The notes under the pieces are model-generated. The model searched no databases. It was not told where the DNA came from and saw only the letters and a program-made list of their open reading frames with translations. DNA of 43,000 bases from a virus, in the IMG/VR virus record IMGVR_UViG_3300022896_000003, positions 1-43,000 of that record; one strand, given 5' to 3'. Of the stretch, positions 7,580 to 17,437 are shown piece by piece (the stretch's first letter is position 1; each line of letters begins with the position of its first letter). Made by a program: the position numbers and the translations under genes.

Positions 7580-8638
7580 TTAGTAAGCGATAGTTGTCAA
7601 ATCACATTGGATGAACTGAGCGCCGAAACGCATCTCCCCTTGTAGATACAGCGTCTTGTCCTTGCAAGTGTAGCAAGCCTCGATATTGTTAAGGTCTGCC
7701 ATGTTCTCCGTACCGAAAATTTGATTTTCTGGTATGGTCATGATTGCAAAGTGTCTCAGTAAGTTGTAGTAAGGGTTATCGGTGTCAAGCTCTAACGCAA
7801 GATCCCAAACATACATTGGAACGATTTCTATTCCTTTGTAGTATAGAGTTTTAGCGCCGTCCTGGCCGAGTTTCCAGCTACCTTCGACACAGCAGTTGTC
7901 GATAAGGGAATCTTCGTAGTTTTCCCACATTGAACCAGTGGCGAATATTTTTGCTTTACCTTGACGCGCCAATTGTTTCAGCAAAATGCCTGATTGAGCA
8001 TACATCAACTTAAATGTATCACGGGCTTGGTTAGCATTAAGCACTGAAGTAGCTCCGTTTGGAAGTGAGTTTGTAACTGGCTTAACGCAATAGCTTGCGA
8101 ATGAATCCAGGTACTTCGTCCACAGGCCGTCGATGGTCGTATACATATTTGAAGAAGAACTGAAAGAGTTATTCCCGAACATGTAAACTTTCCAAACGTC
8201 AATACGGCTTTGTTCAGTGATCTCGTCGAGAACCACATTTAAAAGGCGGCCCGTCAAATCGTAACCTCGAAGACCGTCGCCAATCAGTTTAGAGTCTCCA
8301 AGTACATTGGGGTTTGAAAGAAGTCCTTGGAATTCTTTTTTACACCATGATTTATTGATCTCAAAAAGACCGGTATCGATTTTGCGATCTGTGATAGCGC
8401 CTGACTGCGTATAGGTAGGAATACAGTTCGCGGTTCCTTTCTCAAGTACGCGGGTAAGGGGTTGAACCAGGTTTAAATGTTGACCGCTCCTGATGCCCGG
8501 CATAACCGTGGCAAAATCGGATATTGCAGGGGTTACAATCTTAGGCTTCTGAAGAAGCTCGTCTGTTAAAATTCCCGGATACGTGTACGTAGACAGATCC
8601 GGCGTAAACATGGAGTTTACAATTCTAGTCTTCTTCAT
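7580..8638 (-). CDS. Major capsid protein (HK97-type)
   Basis: A 352-residue capsid subunit, in the usual range for unprocessed or lightly processed HK97-fold proteins. Evidence is its position directly after the ClpP-type protease/scaffold gene (14-base overlap) plus family-like features: a long helix-rich middle (TGRLLNVVLDEITEQSRIDV) and C-terminal hydrophobic strands (HFAIMTIPENQIFGTEN). Cys clusters (SYCVKP, DNCCVEG, EACYTCKDK) are a feature of this Bacteroidota capsid type. No separate scaffold gene exists; the scaffold appears fused to the protease. Confidence 0.8.
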   Translation of the reverse strand: MKKTRIVNSMFTPDLSTYTYPGILTDELLQKPKIVTPAISDFATVMPGIRSGQHLNLVQPLTRVLEKGTANCIPTYTQSGAITDRKIDTGLFEINKSWCKKEFQGLLSNPNVLGDSKLIGDGLRGYDLTGRLLNVVLDEITEQSRIDVWKVYMFGNNSFSSSSNMYTTIDGLWTKYLDSFASYCVKPVTNSLPNGATSVLNANQARDTFKLMYAQSGILLKQLARQGKAKIFATGSMWENYEDSLIDNCCVEGSWKLGQDGAKTLYYKGIEIVPMYVWDLALELDTDNPYYNLLRHFAIMTIPENQIFGTENMADLNNIEACYTCKDKTLYLQGEMRFGAQFIQCDLTTIAY

Positions 8639-9776
8639 TTGGGATAAGGTTACGGTTTTTGTAGTATTTAAGCATGTACTCGCCCATAGGATCTTGCTGA
8701 TCCTGATTTTTAACGTTCTTGAACGAAGGTCCTTTACCCGGTTGTGAGTTGTCGCCTACAGTCTTGCCAGCTTCTTCCTGAAGGGCTAAGAATTGTTTTT
8801 CAATAGCTGCAACCCGGTTTTCAAACTTGGATGCTTTCGCGGTTGCCTGGGTAGCGAGTGCTTTTGCTTCTGCGGCAGCAGCCTCGGCGGTAGACTTAGC
8901 GGCGATGGCCTCGTCCAGTTGTTTTTGTAGTTCTTGAATCTTGTTGTCCATTTCTTCGGATTGTTGTTTGTCGGCCGGTGCTTCGGCTTGTTTGACTTCT
9001 GTGATGATCCCGGCGTCATCAACTGAAATAATTTTACCTGATTTGAGCGGGTGATCTCCTGCCGGAAGCGGTGATCCATCCTCAAGCACTACTTGTTTAC
9101 CGGCCCAATCTTCATCCTCGCTCATCACGATGATTACGCGGCCGTCAGCAAGAGTTTCGGTGAACTCGTTTTTAAATTTGGTCAGGTTAAAAAGATTTTT
9201 AAGCCTGCCTAAAAGTGTTGTTTCCATTCTGATTTGTGTTAGGTCTACTTTTGCTACGGCCTTGATGGCGTCTACTACTTCGTCAACAAACCCAAATTCA
9301 AGGGCCTGCTGAGATGTCATCCAAGTATCCTTATCGTATAAGTTACTCAGTTGATCTGCTGGTATGGATTTGCCGTTTCTTGCAACGCGTCGTTGGGAAA
9401 CGTCAACCAAAACATCTTTTATCTTATCAAGCTGATCGGCTACGTTCCGGATCTCACTTGAATTACCGCTTAAGTCTTTTATCTGTGGGGGATGGACCAT
9501 GAACTCAGAAGTCCGATTCATGATTATTTTCTCCCCTGCGAATGCGATCAGGGTCGCTATGGATGCGCAAAGTCCCTCAATGTGAGTGACAATTGGCTTG
9601 CCTGTATTCTTTAGAATGTTGTAGATTCCGTACCCCTCAAACACATCTCCACCCCTAGAAATGATGTGAATTATATAATCTGTCGCGCTCTTATCTAGCT
9701 GATCTCTCACAGCTTGGATCGATACCTCTCCCGTACGTGTCCCTATATCACTGTAAATGAATACGTGCCCTGTCAT
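8625..9776 (-). CDS. Prohead maturation protease with fused scaffold domain (ClpP/S14 type)
   Basis: A 383-residue protein. Residues 1-170 are a ClpP-fold serine protease: HIISRGGDVFEG (37-48) is the oxyanion segment, catalytic Ser72 lies in LCASIA, His95 in FMVHPP and Asp150 in YDKDTW. The C-terminal half, after a Pro/Ala linker, is a coiled coil (about 275-345, rich in Ala, Glu, Lys and Gln) typical of an internal scaffold. It would guide prohead assembly and then cleave itself and the capsid N-terminus. Its stop overlaps the capsid start. The 47 bases upstream are empty apart from a short AT-rich stretch. Confidence 0.88.
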   Translation of the reverse strand: MTGHVFIYSDIGTRTGEVSIQAVRDQLDKSATDYIIHIISRGGDVFEGYGIYNILKNTGKPIVTHIEGLCASIATLIAFAGEKIIMNRTSEFMVHPPQIKDLSGNSSEIRNVADQLDKIKDVLVDVSQRRVARNGKSIPADQLSNLYDKDTWMTSQQALEFGFVDEVVDAIKAVAKVDLTQIRMETTLLGRLKNLFNLTKFKNEFTETLADGRVIIVMSEDEDWAGKQVVLEDGSPLPAGDHPLKSGKIISVDDAGIITEVKQAEAPADKQQSEEMDNKIQELQKQLDEAIAAKSTAEAAAAEAKALATQATAKASKFENRVAAIEKQFLALQEEAGKTVGDNSQPGKGPSFKNVKNQDQQDPMGEYMLKYYKNRNLIPNEED

Positions 9777-9823
9777 TGCGTTTAAAATTGCAGGACATGG
9801 GCTTAAAAAGCAGACATGAAATT

Positions 9824-10054
9824 TTACCTTAGCCGTTGTATGGCTTGCTTGGCGGTGCTGTGGGATACTTTAAACTCGTCTGCTAACTGGTAACAAAGTT
9901 CGGATTGGCTCTTGTTGGGGTGCTCTTTTTTAAGTTCCTGGTAGCGGTCGAATAGGTCCGAGCGCATAGGCCAGGCGCAAGAGATAACGCCGTCTTTAAC
10001 CATCTTAAAAACTACTTCTGAGGGAATGCAATATTTATCGGCTAGTCTGCTCAT
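9824..10054 (-). CDS. Helix-turn-helix-like small protein between tape measure and protease
   Basis: A 76-residue basic, helical protein starting MSRLADKYCIPSEVV. Two HTH-like helical repeats are visible: ADKYCIPSEVVFKMVKDG and, near the C-terminus, LADEFKVSHSTAKQAIQRL. The start at 10054 is chosen because its ATG overlaps the tape-measure stop (10051-10053). The fold suggests DNA binding or assembly-chaperone function; a regulator within the morphogenesis operon would be odd, so the role is left open. Confidence 0.6.
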   Translation of the reverse strand: MSRLADKYCIPSEVVFKMVKDGVISCAWPMRSDLFDRYQELKKEHPNKSQSELCYQLADEFKVSHSTAKQAIQRLR

Positions 10055-12030
10055 CGTTTTGATGTTTGTTCCCTGAACTCTACCCGGCGTCCTACCTTCT
10101 GGCCTTCTACCCATGACACGTAAACGGGGGGCTGGTTCTTTATTGCGTTGGCTGTTATTAAAGCGTTCTGAGACGGTTGGGAGTTCTGATTAGTGACAAA
10201 CCCACCATCGGCGTATCCTCGTACCCTGGCTGTTTCTAAAGCGTTTATATGCTGTTTTCCCACCGGACTGTTAACGATGTGTTTGGGTACAACGTATTCA
10301 TCGGCGTGAACTATTCCGACTGCCTGGTATTTAGACCCTGGGCCTGTCCATCCTCCTTCCGCGAACTGTACGCCATTAATTGCTGCGACGTTGGCTAACC
10401 CTTGAGCGATGGCAGCAGCAGCATAAGCCGCACCGATAGCAGGGGATGCGATAGTAGGCGGAACAAAGGCAGCTTCATACGCTTTCGTCGCGGCAGCGTA
10501 GGTAGAAATCAATGCCTGAGCTGTGGCGAAGATCTTGTACTGTGCGCTCTGTTGGTCGAATAAAGAAGCCGCTGAATTAAGGATTGAAATCGTGCTGTTT
10601 AGTTGGGCCTCTTCGATCAGAGTTTTGGCTTGGGCCGCTGCGTTCGCCGCCTGAAGGTCCATCAAATACATCCGCTTATTTAAAGCTAGAATGTCGTTGT
10701 TGATCTTTTCGGTCTGGTTGATACGTATCTGACCCTCGTCAAACATCGCTTGGGTAATGAGCTTCTGCGTGTCTTGAGCGGCAACTACCTCCTCCGGTGT
10801 TTCTCCTGTCCGTTGTCCTCCTCCAAAAGATTGAAGGTTTACCCCTGTAGACAACCTCTTATCAGCAGCGGAAACGCCTTTATTTAAAGCGATCTCCTCG
10901 GCAATAGCCTTATTTAAATTCCGTTGAGCGGTAACATTCTCTGTTAACTTTCCGGTTATTTCTTCTCTTTTATCACTGATTTCAGCCTCCAACTGAGCCA
11001 CATGAAGTTGTGCCTCAAGGTTTTTGTCGTATGCTACCGTCGATCCTTTAACCGCGTCTATCTGTGCTTGGATAACGGTGATCGTTCTTTCTGCCGACCG
11101 TTCCAGAATAGGAGTAATTTCTTTAGATGCCTCAAGTCTTTCTTGCAACGATTTGGTTTCGTCGTCCCTTAACCGTCTGGCTATCTCGGCGCGTCGTTCA
11201 TCCTCTTTGGCAAACCCTTGAGCAAGTCCCCTAGCTATTTCTAGCTGCTTCTGGCGTTGTTGAGCGGCAGCGATAATAGCAGATTCAACCGCAACCCCTT
11301 GGTTTAAAGCAAACAGAAAAGCCCCTGTTAACTGGCTGACAAGTCCTATGCTCTCCTCTCCGTTATTAATGAAGTTTGAAAAAGATTCAGAGAGAATACC
11401 CGTAGCGGCTGCAAGCTGGTTTTGTGCGAACTCTAAATCCCTGGCTCCTGATGCTGAGTTGGCATACAGGGCTACCAATGATCCAAGTATCCCCACAGCA
11501 GCGGTTACCGCACCGTTAACACCTGCAAATTTTGTTGTAAGTCCGTTAACCGATACCCCTGCGACGTCGATGCTTTTGGCGGCTTCTGTGAATTTATCCG
11601 GGTAGTTTCCAATCTGATCTTTGAAGAGTCCAGCTTTCTTGGATGTGTCGCTGATCGTTGCTGAAAGTTGTTTTAACTCCTTCTCAAGCTCCTCAGCGCG
11701 TTTTGCCCCGGCAGCGGTAGACCTGTTTAAATTATCGTACTCTTTTACAAGCTCGGAGGTACGTAGTTTTACCGCGTTACGCGAATTACTCTCCGTAGTC
11801 AGTAACTTATTTAATGTAGCTTTTTGGGCTGTTTCTGCTTTTAAAGACCGTTGTAACTTCTGGTTTGACTCGATGTACTGATCCTCGGAAATCTTACCGG
11901 CTTTATATTCCTTGTTTAAGTCCGCCTGTTCTTTCTTAAGGGCAAGGATTGCTTTCTCAGTTGCAAGTAATTGTTTCTGAGCGTTGCTTTGATCGATCTC
12001 AAGATTTAATATAATCGTTTCCTCTGCCAT
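10051..12030 (-). CDS. Tail tape measure protein
   Basis: A 659-residue protein that sets tail length and is ejected with DNA. Residues 1-150 are an uninterrupted coiled coil (LLATEKAILALKKEQADLNK and similar). A hydrophobic stretch near 170-195 (AAVGILGSLVALYAN) and an Ala-rich segment near 505-555 (AAYAAAAIAQGLANVAAING) fit the membrane-interacting part. The C-terminus has the common FAEGGWTGPG...GIVHADEYVVP motif of Bacteroidota phage tape measures. The length would correspond to a tail of roughly 100 nm if it scales at the usual 1.5 angstrom per residue. Confidence 0.85.
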   Translation of the reverse strand: MAEETIILNLEIDQSNAQKQLLATEKAILALKKEQADLNKEYKAGKISEDQYIESNQKLQRSLKAETAQKATLNKLLTTESNSRNAVKLRTSELVKEYDNLNRSTAAGAKRAEELEKELKQLSATISDTSKKAGLFKDQIGNYPDKFTEAAKSIDVAGVSVNGLTTKFAGVNGAVTAAVGILGSLVALYANSASGARDLEFAQNQLAAATGILSESFSNFINNGEESIGLVSQLTGAFLFALNQGVAVESAIIAAAQQRQKQLEIARGLAQGFAKEDERRAEIARRLRDDETKSLQERLEASKEITPILERSAERTITVIQAQIDAVKGSTVAYDKNLEAQLHVAQLEAEISDKREEITGKLTENVTAQRNLNKAIAEEIALNKGVSAADKRLSTGVNLQSFGGGQRTGETPEEVVAAQDTQKLITQAMFDEGQIRINQTEKINNDILALNKRMYLMDLQAANAAAQAKTLIEEAQLNSTISILNSAASLFDQQSAQYKIFATAQALISTYAAATKAYEAAFVPPTIASPAIGAAYAAAAIAQGLANVAAINGVQFAEGGWTGPGSKYQAVGIVHADEYVVPKHIVNSPVGKQHINALETARVRGYADGGFVTNQNSQPSQNALITANAIKNQPPVYVSWVEGQKVGRRVEFREQTSKR

Positions 12031-14177
12031 TACGGAATTTTTATGAGTTCACAAACTGCCTCGCGTTCACTTCCCTGGTATCCTGATATGCGGTTAAGGT
12101 AAAATAAATTAGACGACTCTAAAGTTTTAACCTCTATCGGTCTAAGGAAATCCAATTTAAGGAAAATACTGTACGGCAAATGTACTGTATCGAATAACTT
12201 AACCGGGTCATTCACGATCCGTGAGAATAAATTCCAATAGCTTTCAATGATGGTCCTCTGATAGAACAACGGGTTTTGAATCTCCCCGAAGCTAAGAGAT
12301 TGTTTGAAGTCATCATTGATCTGCCTTCCAGTATTCAGCAACGCGAAGTAGGCCGTCGCCATTGTTTCTATATCCGTGTTCTCAAACCGTATGAATGTGT
12401 TACCGCTAAAGTTTGACACGGAGTAAAGCGGTATGTGATGCATGATGTACACATCGTCACTTTCATTGTATACAAAGTTCATCTTGGCTATTTCTGCCGT
12501 AGCATCGGTATCGAACTGTAAACCGGATAGTTCAATATACCCAGCTCCAAGTGTGACGACCATGTAATCCCCGTTGTACTTTGGGTTGGTGCTGTTTGAA
12601 ACTCTTACTAAATCACTTAAAAAGAACACGTCTTCACTGATGGCAAACCTCGCGTTGCCTAAGTTATTGGTCACTCCTGTAGCATCTATTTTTATTTCTT
12701 CGTCAAGGTCAATAATGTTCACCCGCTCCATACTCATATCAAATACAGGATTGATATAGGATAACGGATTAGAGAAATCGCTTTGTACCACATCCTCTGA
12801 GTCAGACAGAAATTCATTATCCGCCTCGATTACCCCTTGTGAGTACTTGAAGAAGTTGGAAATATTATAGGCCCGAAGATCGTCAATGTCCACCTCCTCA
12901 TAGCTTAGTAGGTTTCGTTTACCGTAATTCGAAATGAAGTCGATATAGTCTACCTCTGTGTTTGAAATGTATGGTGATAAATCAATAGGCGGTTTGCTCT
13001 TGATCTTGTCGAATAGATTAAAGGTTAATGTCTTGGTGACTGGTTCGTAGTGGGTGATCACGTTAAACATTCTCAAGATGTTTGAAACATACTCTTGTTG
13101 TGTCCAGTTTGGAACGATAGAGTTACCAAAAGCCTTGTATAAAAATATAGGTGTTATTTTTAAACTTGCTTTCGTTATCGGGTCTGAATAAATAGTAGCG
13201 TCATTATATACATACGTCTCAAGAATGTCCCCTGCCTCAAGGGTAACAAACGCTAGGAACGATGAAGAGTCGGCCGCTAATGTAATGTTCTTTTCCTGAT
13301 TCAAAACGCCGTTTACATAAAACGCAATCTTATAACTTCCAAACGCGCCGGGTACAATGGGTTCATTTATCGTTAGTTCAACTTTGACCTTCATCTTTAC
13401 GTCTGCCACATACCGGCTATTGGCCAGATCAAAGTTATTCTGTTCACCGTCGAAGTATGGGAATGTAGAGTCATCCGTCCACGTCATCTTGTGATAGGTA
13501 GCGTCGTGTGGTGAGGGTGAGTTTGTAGTATTCACAAATGATGAACGTGCATCTATTTGATCCTGGCTCTTTCCGTTACGTAAGGTTATGTCGGAATTGA
13601 ATTCCACATCTTCTAAAAGCTCCCCTTGTATTTTTATATCGTGGTAGGTGAAGATCTTTTTAAATACAGTCTTAACGTAGATGGCTGCGACGAAGTCTTC
13701 AACCTTCATTAAGTTAAACCCCCGTGTGACTAATACGCCATTATCCACTACCGGGAATACAACCCCTTCGGTATTAAATATAGCGGCCTGTATGTTTGTT
13801 TCTGTTTGGTCTACATCGAACTCTGAGAAGTTCACATCTGTCAACGGTCCAGACAACAACCCAAACCAGTTGTTATTCCCTGAGAAGAAAGCAACCTTTA
13901 TGACATCAGTTACCCCCTCGATCCGAAGATAACCGTCATACATTTGAAGACCGCTGTCACTTATTAGTTGACAGATTATCTTGTGATATACTAGCTTGGT
14001 GACCGAATCCGGGAATGGAAATCCTAACAGCTTTAAATTGTTGGATGTCTTTTGTAGTTCGAACTGATAGGAGTAGTCTCCGTCTGTGGTGTCTATATCT
14101 TCGAATAGCTTGGCCTGACGTTCGACTTCGATCGAATCGTTAAAGTCTAGGTATTCGTTTCCGATCTTGATCATCAT
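12030..14177 (-). CDS. Large tail protein, probable tail tip/baseplate component
   Basis: A 715-residue beta-rich protein starting MMIKIGNEYLDFNDSIEV. No catalytic motif is visible. Its size and position beside the tape measure suggest a tail-tip or hub protein (N-terminal half with FELQKTSNNLKLLGFPF and QMYDGYLRIEG, which look like tail-hub strands). It overlaps the tape-measure start by one base and the preceding 137-residue gene by 4 bases. In most siphophages tip proteins follow the tape measure; here they precede it. Confidence 0.6.
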   Translation of the reverse strand: MMIKIGNEYLDFNDSIEVERQAKLFEDIDTTDGDYSYQFELQKTSNNLKLLGFPFPDSVTKLVYHKIICQLISDSGLQMYDGYLRIEGVTDVIKVAFFSGNNNWFGLLSGPLTDVNFSEFDVDQTETNIQAAIFNTEGVVFPVVDNGVLVTRGFNLMKVEDFVAAIYVKTVFKKIFTYHDIKIQGELLEDVEFNSDITLRNGKSQDQIDARSSFVNTTNSPSPHDATYHKMTWTDDSTFPYFDGEQNNFDLANSRYVADVKMKVKVELTINEPIVPGAFGSYKIAFYVNGVLNQEKNITLAADSSSFLAFVTLEAGDILETYVYNDATIYSDPITKASLKITPIFLYKAFGNSIVPNWTQQEYVSNILRMFNVITHYEPVTKTLTFNLFDKIKSKPPIDLSPYISNTEVDYIDFISNYGKRNLLSYEEVDIDDLRAYNISNFFKYSQGVIEADNEFLSDSEDVVQSDFSNPLSYINPVFDMSMERVNIIDLDEEIKIDATGVTNNLGNARFAISEDVFFLSDLVRVSNSTNPKYNGDYMVVTLGAGYIELSGLQFDTDATAEIAKMNFVYNESDDVYIMHHIPLYSVSNFSGNTFIRFENTDIETMATAYFALLNTGRQINDDFKQSLSFGEIQNPLFYQRTIIESYWNLFSRIVNDPVKLFDTVHLPYSIFLKLDFLRPIEVKTLESSNLFYLNRISGYQGSEREAVCELIKIP

Positions 14178-14587
14178 CGTTGAGACGGGATTTCATCGGT
14201 GAACATCACACGAAACTGCAAGGTATAAAGTTTATCTGCCTCGTCGTACTTCTTAAATGAATCAGCATCTACCAGTAACGTCCTGCGATCTAACCGAGAA
14301 GTGATGACCTGAACTAACGGAGAGGTGCGGATATAAGATAAGGCTTCTAGTTGTTCTAAACTTAAATGCTGGCTTCTGATAATGATGGCGTTCTTTGAAT
14401 TGCGGAACGTTTGTTTATCGATCGTATCGGCGTTGAGTCCTCCCGAGTTTGGCCAGCCTGGAAACAAGTTTGTGCGTGTCTCTCCCACTTCCAATACGTC
14501 TACCTGGAATTCTTTCTTAGCTGTAAAAGGAAAGTATTCAAACCCTCCAAGATAGTTAAGCCACGATATGTAGTATAAGGTTCTCAT
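14174..14587 (-). CDS. Hypothetical tail-associated protein
   Basis: A 137-residue protein starting MRTLYYISWLNYLGGFEYF, without signal peptide or recognised domain. It is translationally coupled on both sides (4-base overlaps) to two large tail proteins, so it is probably a minor tail or tip component. Confidence 0.5.
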   Translation of the reverse strand: MRTLYYISWLNYLGGFEYFPFTAKKEFQVDVLEVGETRTNLFPGWPNSGGLNADTIDKQTFRNSKNAIIIRSQHLSLEQLEALSYIRTSPLVQVITSRLDRRTLLVDADSFKKYDEADKLYTLQFRVMFTDEIPSQR

Positions 14588-16374
14588 TCCAGTAGTCTAA
14601 AATCTCCGTCCTCTAACAAACGTCTGCCGTCTGATGACAGTAATGTATCTTCACACTCTTCTAAAACAGTTATGCAAATCTCCTCAGTGATCGGCGAGTC
14701 CTCTATCCACACCTGGATACAAGCCTCCTCGGCAACTGTGAACTCCAACGGCACGCGGATAACTCCTATACCTGGTCCTTCGATGGTGTCTATCAACACC
14801 CCGTTCTTCTTGATGAGTAAGTCCACCGGTCCGGCAGGAGTTGCGGGTATGTCTACAGTTTGATCGTCGATCGAGTTGATGGTAATAGTCTTGTTCTGTG
14901 TAGCTCCGGAAGGAAATTCGATCACAATTCCAAACTTAGTCATCCCGATAGGGGCAACAAATTCCCAGGTGCTTACATAGGTGTTCTCTGGAATATGGTC
15001 TTCTGTATACTCATCCAAGATTACATTAAGTACAGTCAGCGCCTGTAGTCTTAACCGGGTAGTGACAAGCTCTACGCCAACCCCGTCAACGGTCCATGTA
15101 ACTTCATACTTATAGGTTTGTCCTGCCTCATAGGTCATCGTTGTAGGCGTCAGGGTATCTGACTTACCCCCGGATGAAATAGGAGCGGTGCCGGTTACAA
15201 ATGGACTTGATATACCACCCGTCCATACAACAGGGTCGCTGCTATCTGCTATTATCCCCCAGGTGCTTAACCCTGGTAACGGAACGTGTGTAAACCCTGG
15301 GCTTCCGGCCTGGCCCTCATGTTGAAGAAGAAAAGACAGATCAAAGAACCGTCCCGCAATTGCGATAGGGTTTTCTTGTAAACATAACCATTTGGCTAAG
15401 TATACGTCCTCATCCAGGTAGGCCGATAAGAAGCTAATATTTGAATCTTTAAAAGGCATTTTGGCTTGAACCGCATACCCGACGAATGAGTCTAAGGTTT
15501 CAGCATCCTCAAATGTTGTTATCTCCGATCCGTCAGACTCATCGTAAGACTCAAAATATCCTATGCTAAATGAGGTCCAGAAGTCCGTATTGTTCGGTAA
15601 AGTATCTAACGTAAGGTTGTTGCGAAGCTTTAAATATCCCCGTAGAATATCGTTTATCGAGAACTTCACCCGGTTGTTCTGATCAGGGATTAGTCTCAAC
15701 GTCGCGGCCAGTTCAATGGGCTGTTCTGCTTCCCAAGGGTGACCGTCTGGTATTCCTGCGTAGATGTTAATGTTAACCGCGTAGTTATTGTAGTACTTCA
15801 CTACTGGTCCGAAAGTGTTACCTGCGTCATACGCCAGATCAATAACAATCTGCCACGGTTGTAAAACGGTGATCACCCGATAAACTCCCGGGGTTCCGCT
15901 TAACACCTGTATCCATGTTAGTTCCTCGGGTGTGCGTAGTGCGCCGGAAAGGTTGAGTAACGTATACCCGTTTGAGTCTGCCTGACTGACTACTGTGTTA
16001 GGGGTGTAGGTTTCCTCCACCGTGTTCGTCCGGTAAAGGTCTGATTCTAGTTCGTAAACAATTGGAAGATGCGCGCACTGCCATCCATGATCAAGTACCG
16101 ATATTTTGTAGACAATATCAGCGTCTTGTTTATAGGTGATATTGCTTTCATTCTCGGAGTTCCGGATTTTAAAGGAGTTGTATGCAGTTGAATCCACATA
16201 TTTGTAACCGTTGTAAGATTCGATATTAGACTGAATGAATATGAATTGACCGTCAACCAGGCCGTGAGCGAAGAGAGTCGTAACCAATGCCTCGCCCCCG
16301 GACGTTGAAACCGATCCTTCTAGCTCTTGGGTGGTGAGCTTGTGGCCCTGGGGTCTACTGATTACGGTTATCAT
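14584..16374 (-). CDS. Large beta-rich tail protein with C-terminal RLLEDG repeat
   Basis: A 596-residue protein starting MITVISRPQGHKLT, consisting of strand-rich, Ig-like segments (for example YKYEVTWTVDGVGVELVTTR and PVDLLIKKNGVLIDTIEGPG). It ends in RRLLEDGDFRLLE, a repeat that recurs at the end of the 60-residue protein at 41967-42149. Probably a structural tail or tip protein with host-contacting domains. The start overlaps the end of the tail-completion gene by 20 bases. Function is inferred from size, composition and place. Confidence 0.6.
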   Translation of the reverse strand: MITVISRPQGHKLTTQELEGSVSTSGGEALVTTLFAHGLVDGQFIFIQSNIESYNGYKYVDSTAYNSFKIRNSENESNITYKQDADIVYKISVLDHGWQCAHLPIVYELESDLYRTNTVEETYTPNTVVSQADSNGYTLLNLSGALRTPEELTWIQVLSGTPGVYRVITVLQPWQIVIDLAYDAGNTFGPVVKYYNNYAVNINIYAGIPDGHPWEAEQPIELAATLRLIPDQNNRVKFSINDILRGYLKLRNNLTLDTLPNNTDFWTSFSIGYFESYDESDGSEITTFEDAETLDSFVGYAVQAKMPFKDSNISFLSAYLDEDVYLAKWLCLQENPIAIAGRFFDLSFLLQHEGQAGSPGFTHVPLPGLSTWGIIADSSDPVVWTGGISSPFVTGTAPISSGGKSDTLTPTTMTYEAGQTYKYEVTWTVDGVGVELVTTRLRLQALTVLNVILDEYTEDHIPENTYVSTWEFVAPIGMTKFGIVIEFPSGATQNKTITINSIDDQTVDIPATPAGPVDLLIKKNGVLIDTIEGPGIGVIRVPLEFTVAEEACIQVWIEDSPITEEICITVLEECEDTLLSSDGRRLLEDGDFRLLE

Positions 16375-16837
16375 TGAACATATTTACAGTCGAAACTAAG
16401 TATTCCCTGGCAAATTGTTTTAAACTATCCTGACTTATTTGGTCGACAAGCGACTGATTGACCACGTTTGAAACGATGTCCTTCCGTCCTCCCTGTTGCC
16501 AAAGCTTCGTTCCGGTCTTATGGATCATCTTTGCAATCGCATACGCCGCGCCCTGATCACCACCGCGTGAAGCTATCCATAGCCGTATGTCGTTAACGAA
16601 ATCATAGGATGGTTTGGTGTACTGAGGGGTGGCCTTTCTTCCCGTCTCCACGACCATGAAATAAGGCTTGCCAGTTATTTTTAAGATAGCTTTGGTTTCG
16701 GTGTTGGTGACTGTGAACCGCAATGACTGAGCCGTTTTACCCGATGCGTTGGTGCCTGTGGTGGCAAGGTTGTTTCTTATCCTGTCTACTGTGGACTGTC
16801 CGTAAGTGGATAATATTTTGACGATCTCGGCTGTCAT
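16355..16837 (-). CDS. Tail completion / head-tail joining protein (HK97 gp10-like)
   Basis: A 160-residue protein starting MTAEIVKILSTYGQS. The central pattern TAQSLRFTVTNTETKAILKITGKPYFMVVETGRK (about 33-67, a helix, strands, and a Tyr-containing turn leading to ETGRK) and the following W-A-S-R-GG segment resemble HK97 gp10/virion morphogenesis proteins that cap the tail. The start is chosen where its ATG overlaps the previous stop (16834-16836); an in-frame ATG five codons upstream is possible. Confidence 0.6.
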   Translation of the reverse strand: MTAEIVKILSTYGQSTVDRIRNNLATTGTNASGKTAQSLRFTVTNTETKAILKITGKPYFMVVETGRKATPQYTKPSYDFVNDIRLWIASRGGDQGAAYAIAKMIHKTGTKLWQQGGRKDIVSNVVNQSLVDQISQDSLKQFAREYLVSTVNMFNDNRNQ

Positions 16838-17289
16838 GGACAATCTTCGCAATATTCAAAGTCGTCGTTTACCAGGATGTTGAAGGAGAGTATCCACCCA
16901 GTGACAATATCAGCCATCACTTTAATCGCGGGATCTTGAGAGGTGACCGTCAGAACAAAAGAATCAGATTTGGCCTGAAAGAAGTTTAGGTTTACTATGA
17001 ACCGATCGACTAGTTTATCCATTTCGTCGAGTATCTGCGAGTAGTCTTCCTGGTCGGAGTCCTCCTTATCTATCTTTAGGAATGCCATCTGGACATTCCA
17101 TTGCTTCATGTAGTTGGTGCCGTCTGTCCTGAACCCTGGAATAGAGTTTAAAGGGGAGGTGTTGATATAGGTAAAGGATTTTTTCTCCTCCTGGTTGAAG
17201 TCTGTGGTCTTTCCGTAGGTGTAATCAATGTCGTCCTGCAGCCCTGTGGCGGCGTCCTCGATTAGCTTACGTATGGATTTGTGACTCAT
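16834..17289 (-). CDS. Tail terminator/completion-like protein
   Basis: A 151-residue acidic alpha/beta protein starting MSHKSIRKLIEDAATGL. The size and its position beside a gp10-like gene match the small tail-terminator class of siphophages (gpU-like); no diagnostic motif is visible. It ends in EYCEDCP and overlaps the next gene by 4 bases. Confidence 0.5.
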   Translation of the reverse strand: MSHKSIRKLIEDAATGLQDDIDYTYGKTTDFNQEEKKSFTYINTSPLNSIPGFRTDGTNYMKQWNVQMAFLKIDKEDSDQEDYSQILDEMDKLVDRFIVNLNFFQAKSDSFVLTVTSQDPAIKVMADIVTGWILSFNILVNDDFEYCEDCP

Positions 17290-17429
17290 GATAGTTCATT
17301 TAGAAGTATGAGTACCAAACCAACAATATCAAAGATGATTAGCGATAAAATTATAGCTTCGAATAGAGAAGGTAATCCGCCAGACTTTACAGAAACCTCG
17401 TTACTAATGATAATTATCGGCTTGTTCAC
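17286..17429 (-). CDS. Small membrane protein (GTG start)
   Basis: A 47-residue frame beginning with GTG at 17429-17427 (read as fMet-NKPIIIISNEV) with one strongly hydrophobic C-terminal helix (AIILSLIIFDIVGLVLILL). Its TGA overlaps the ATG of the next gene, as most genes here do, and it fills the gap between the frameshifted gene and the tail-terminator gene. Role unknown. Confidence 0.45.
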   Translation of the reverse strand: MNKPIIIISNEVSVKSGGLPSLFEAIILSLIIFDIVGLVLILLNELS

Positions 17430-17437
17430 GCCACAAT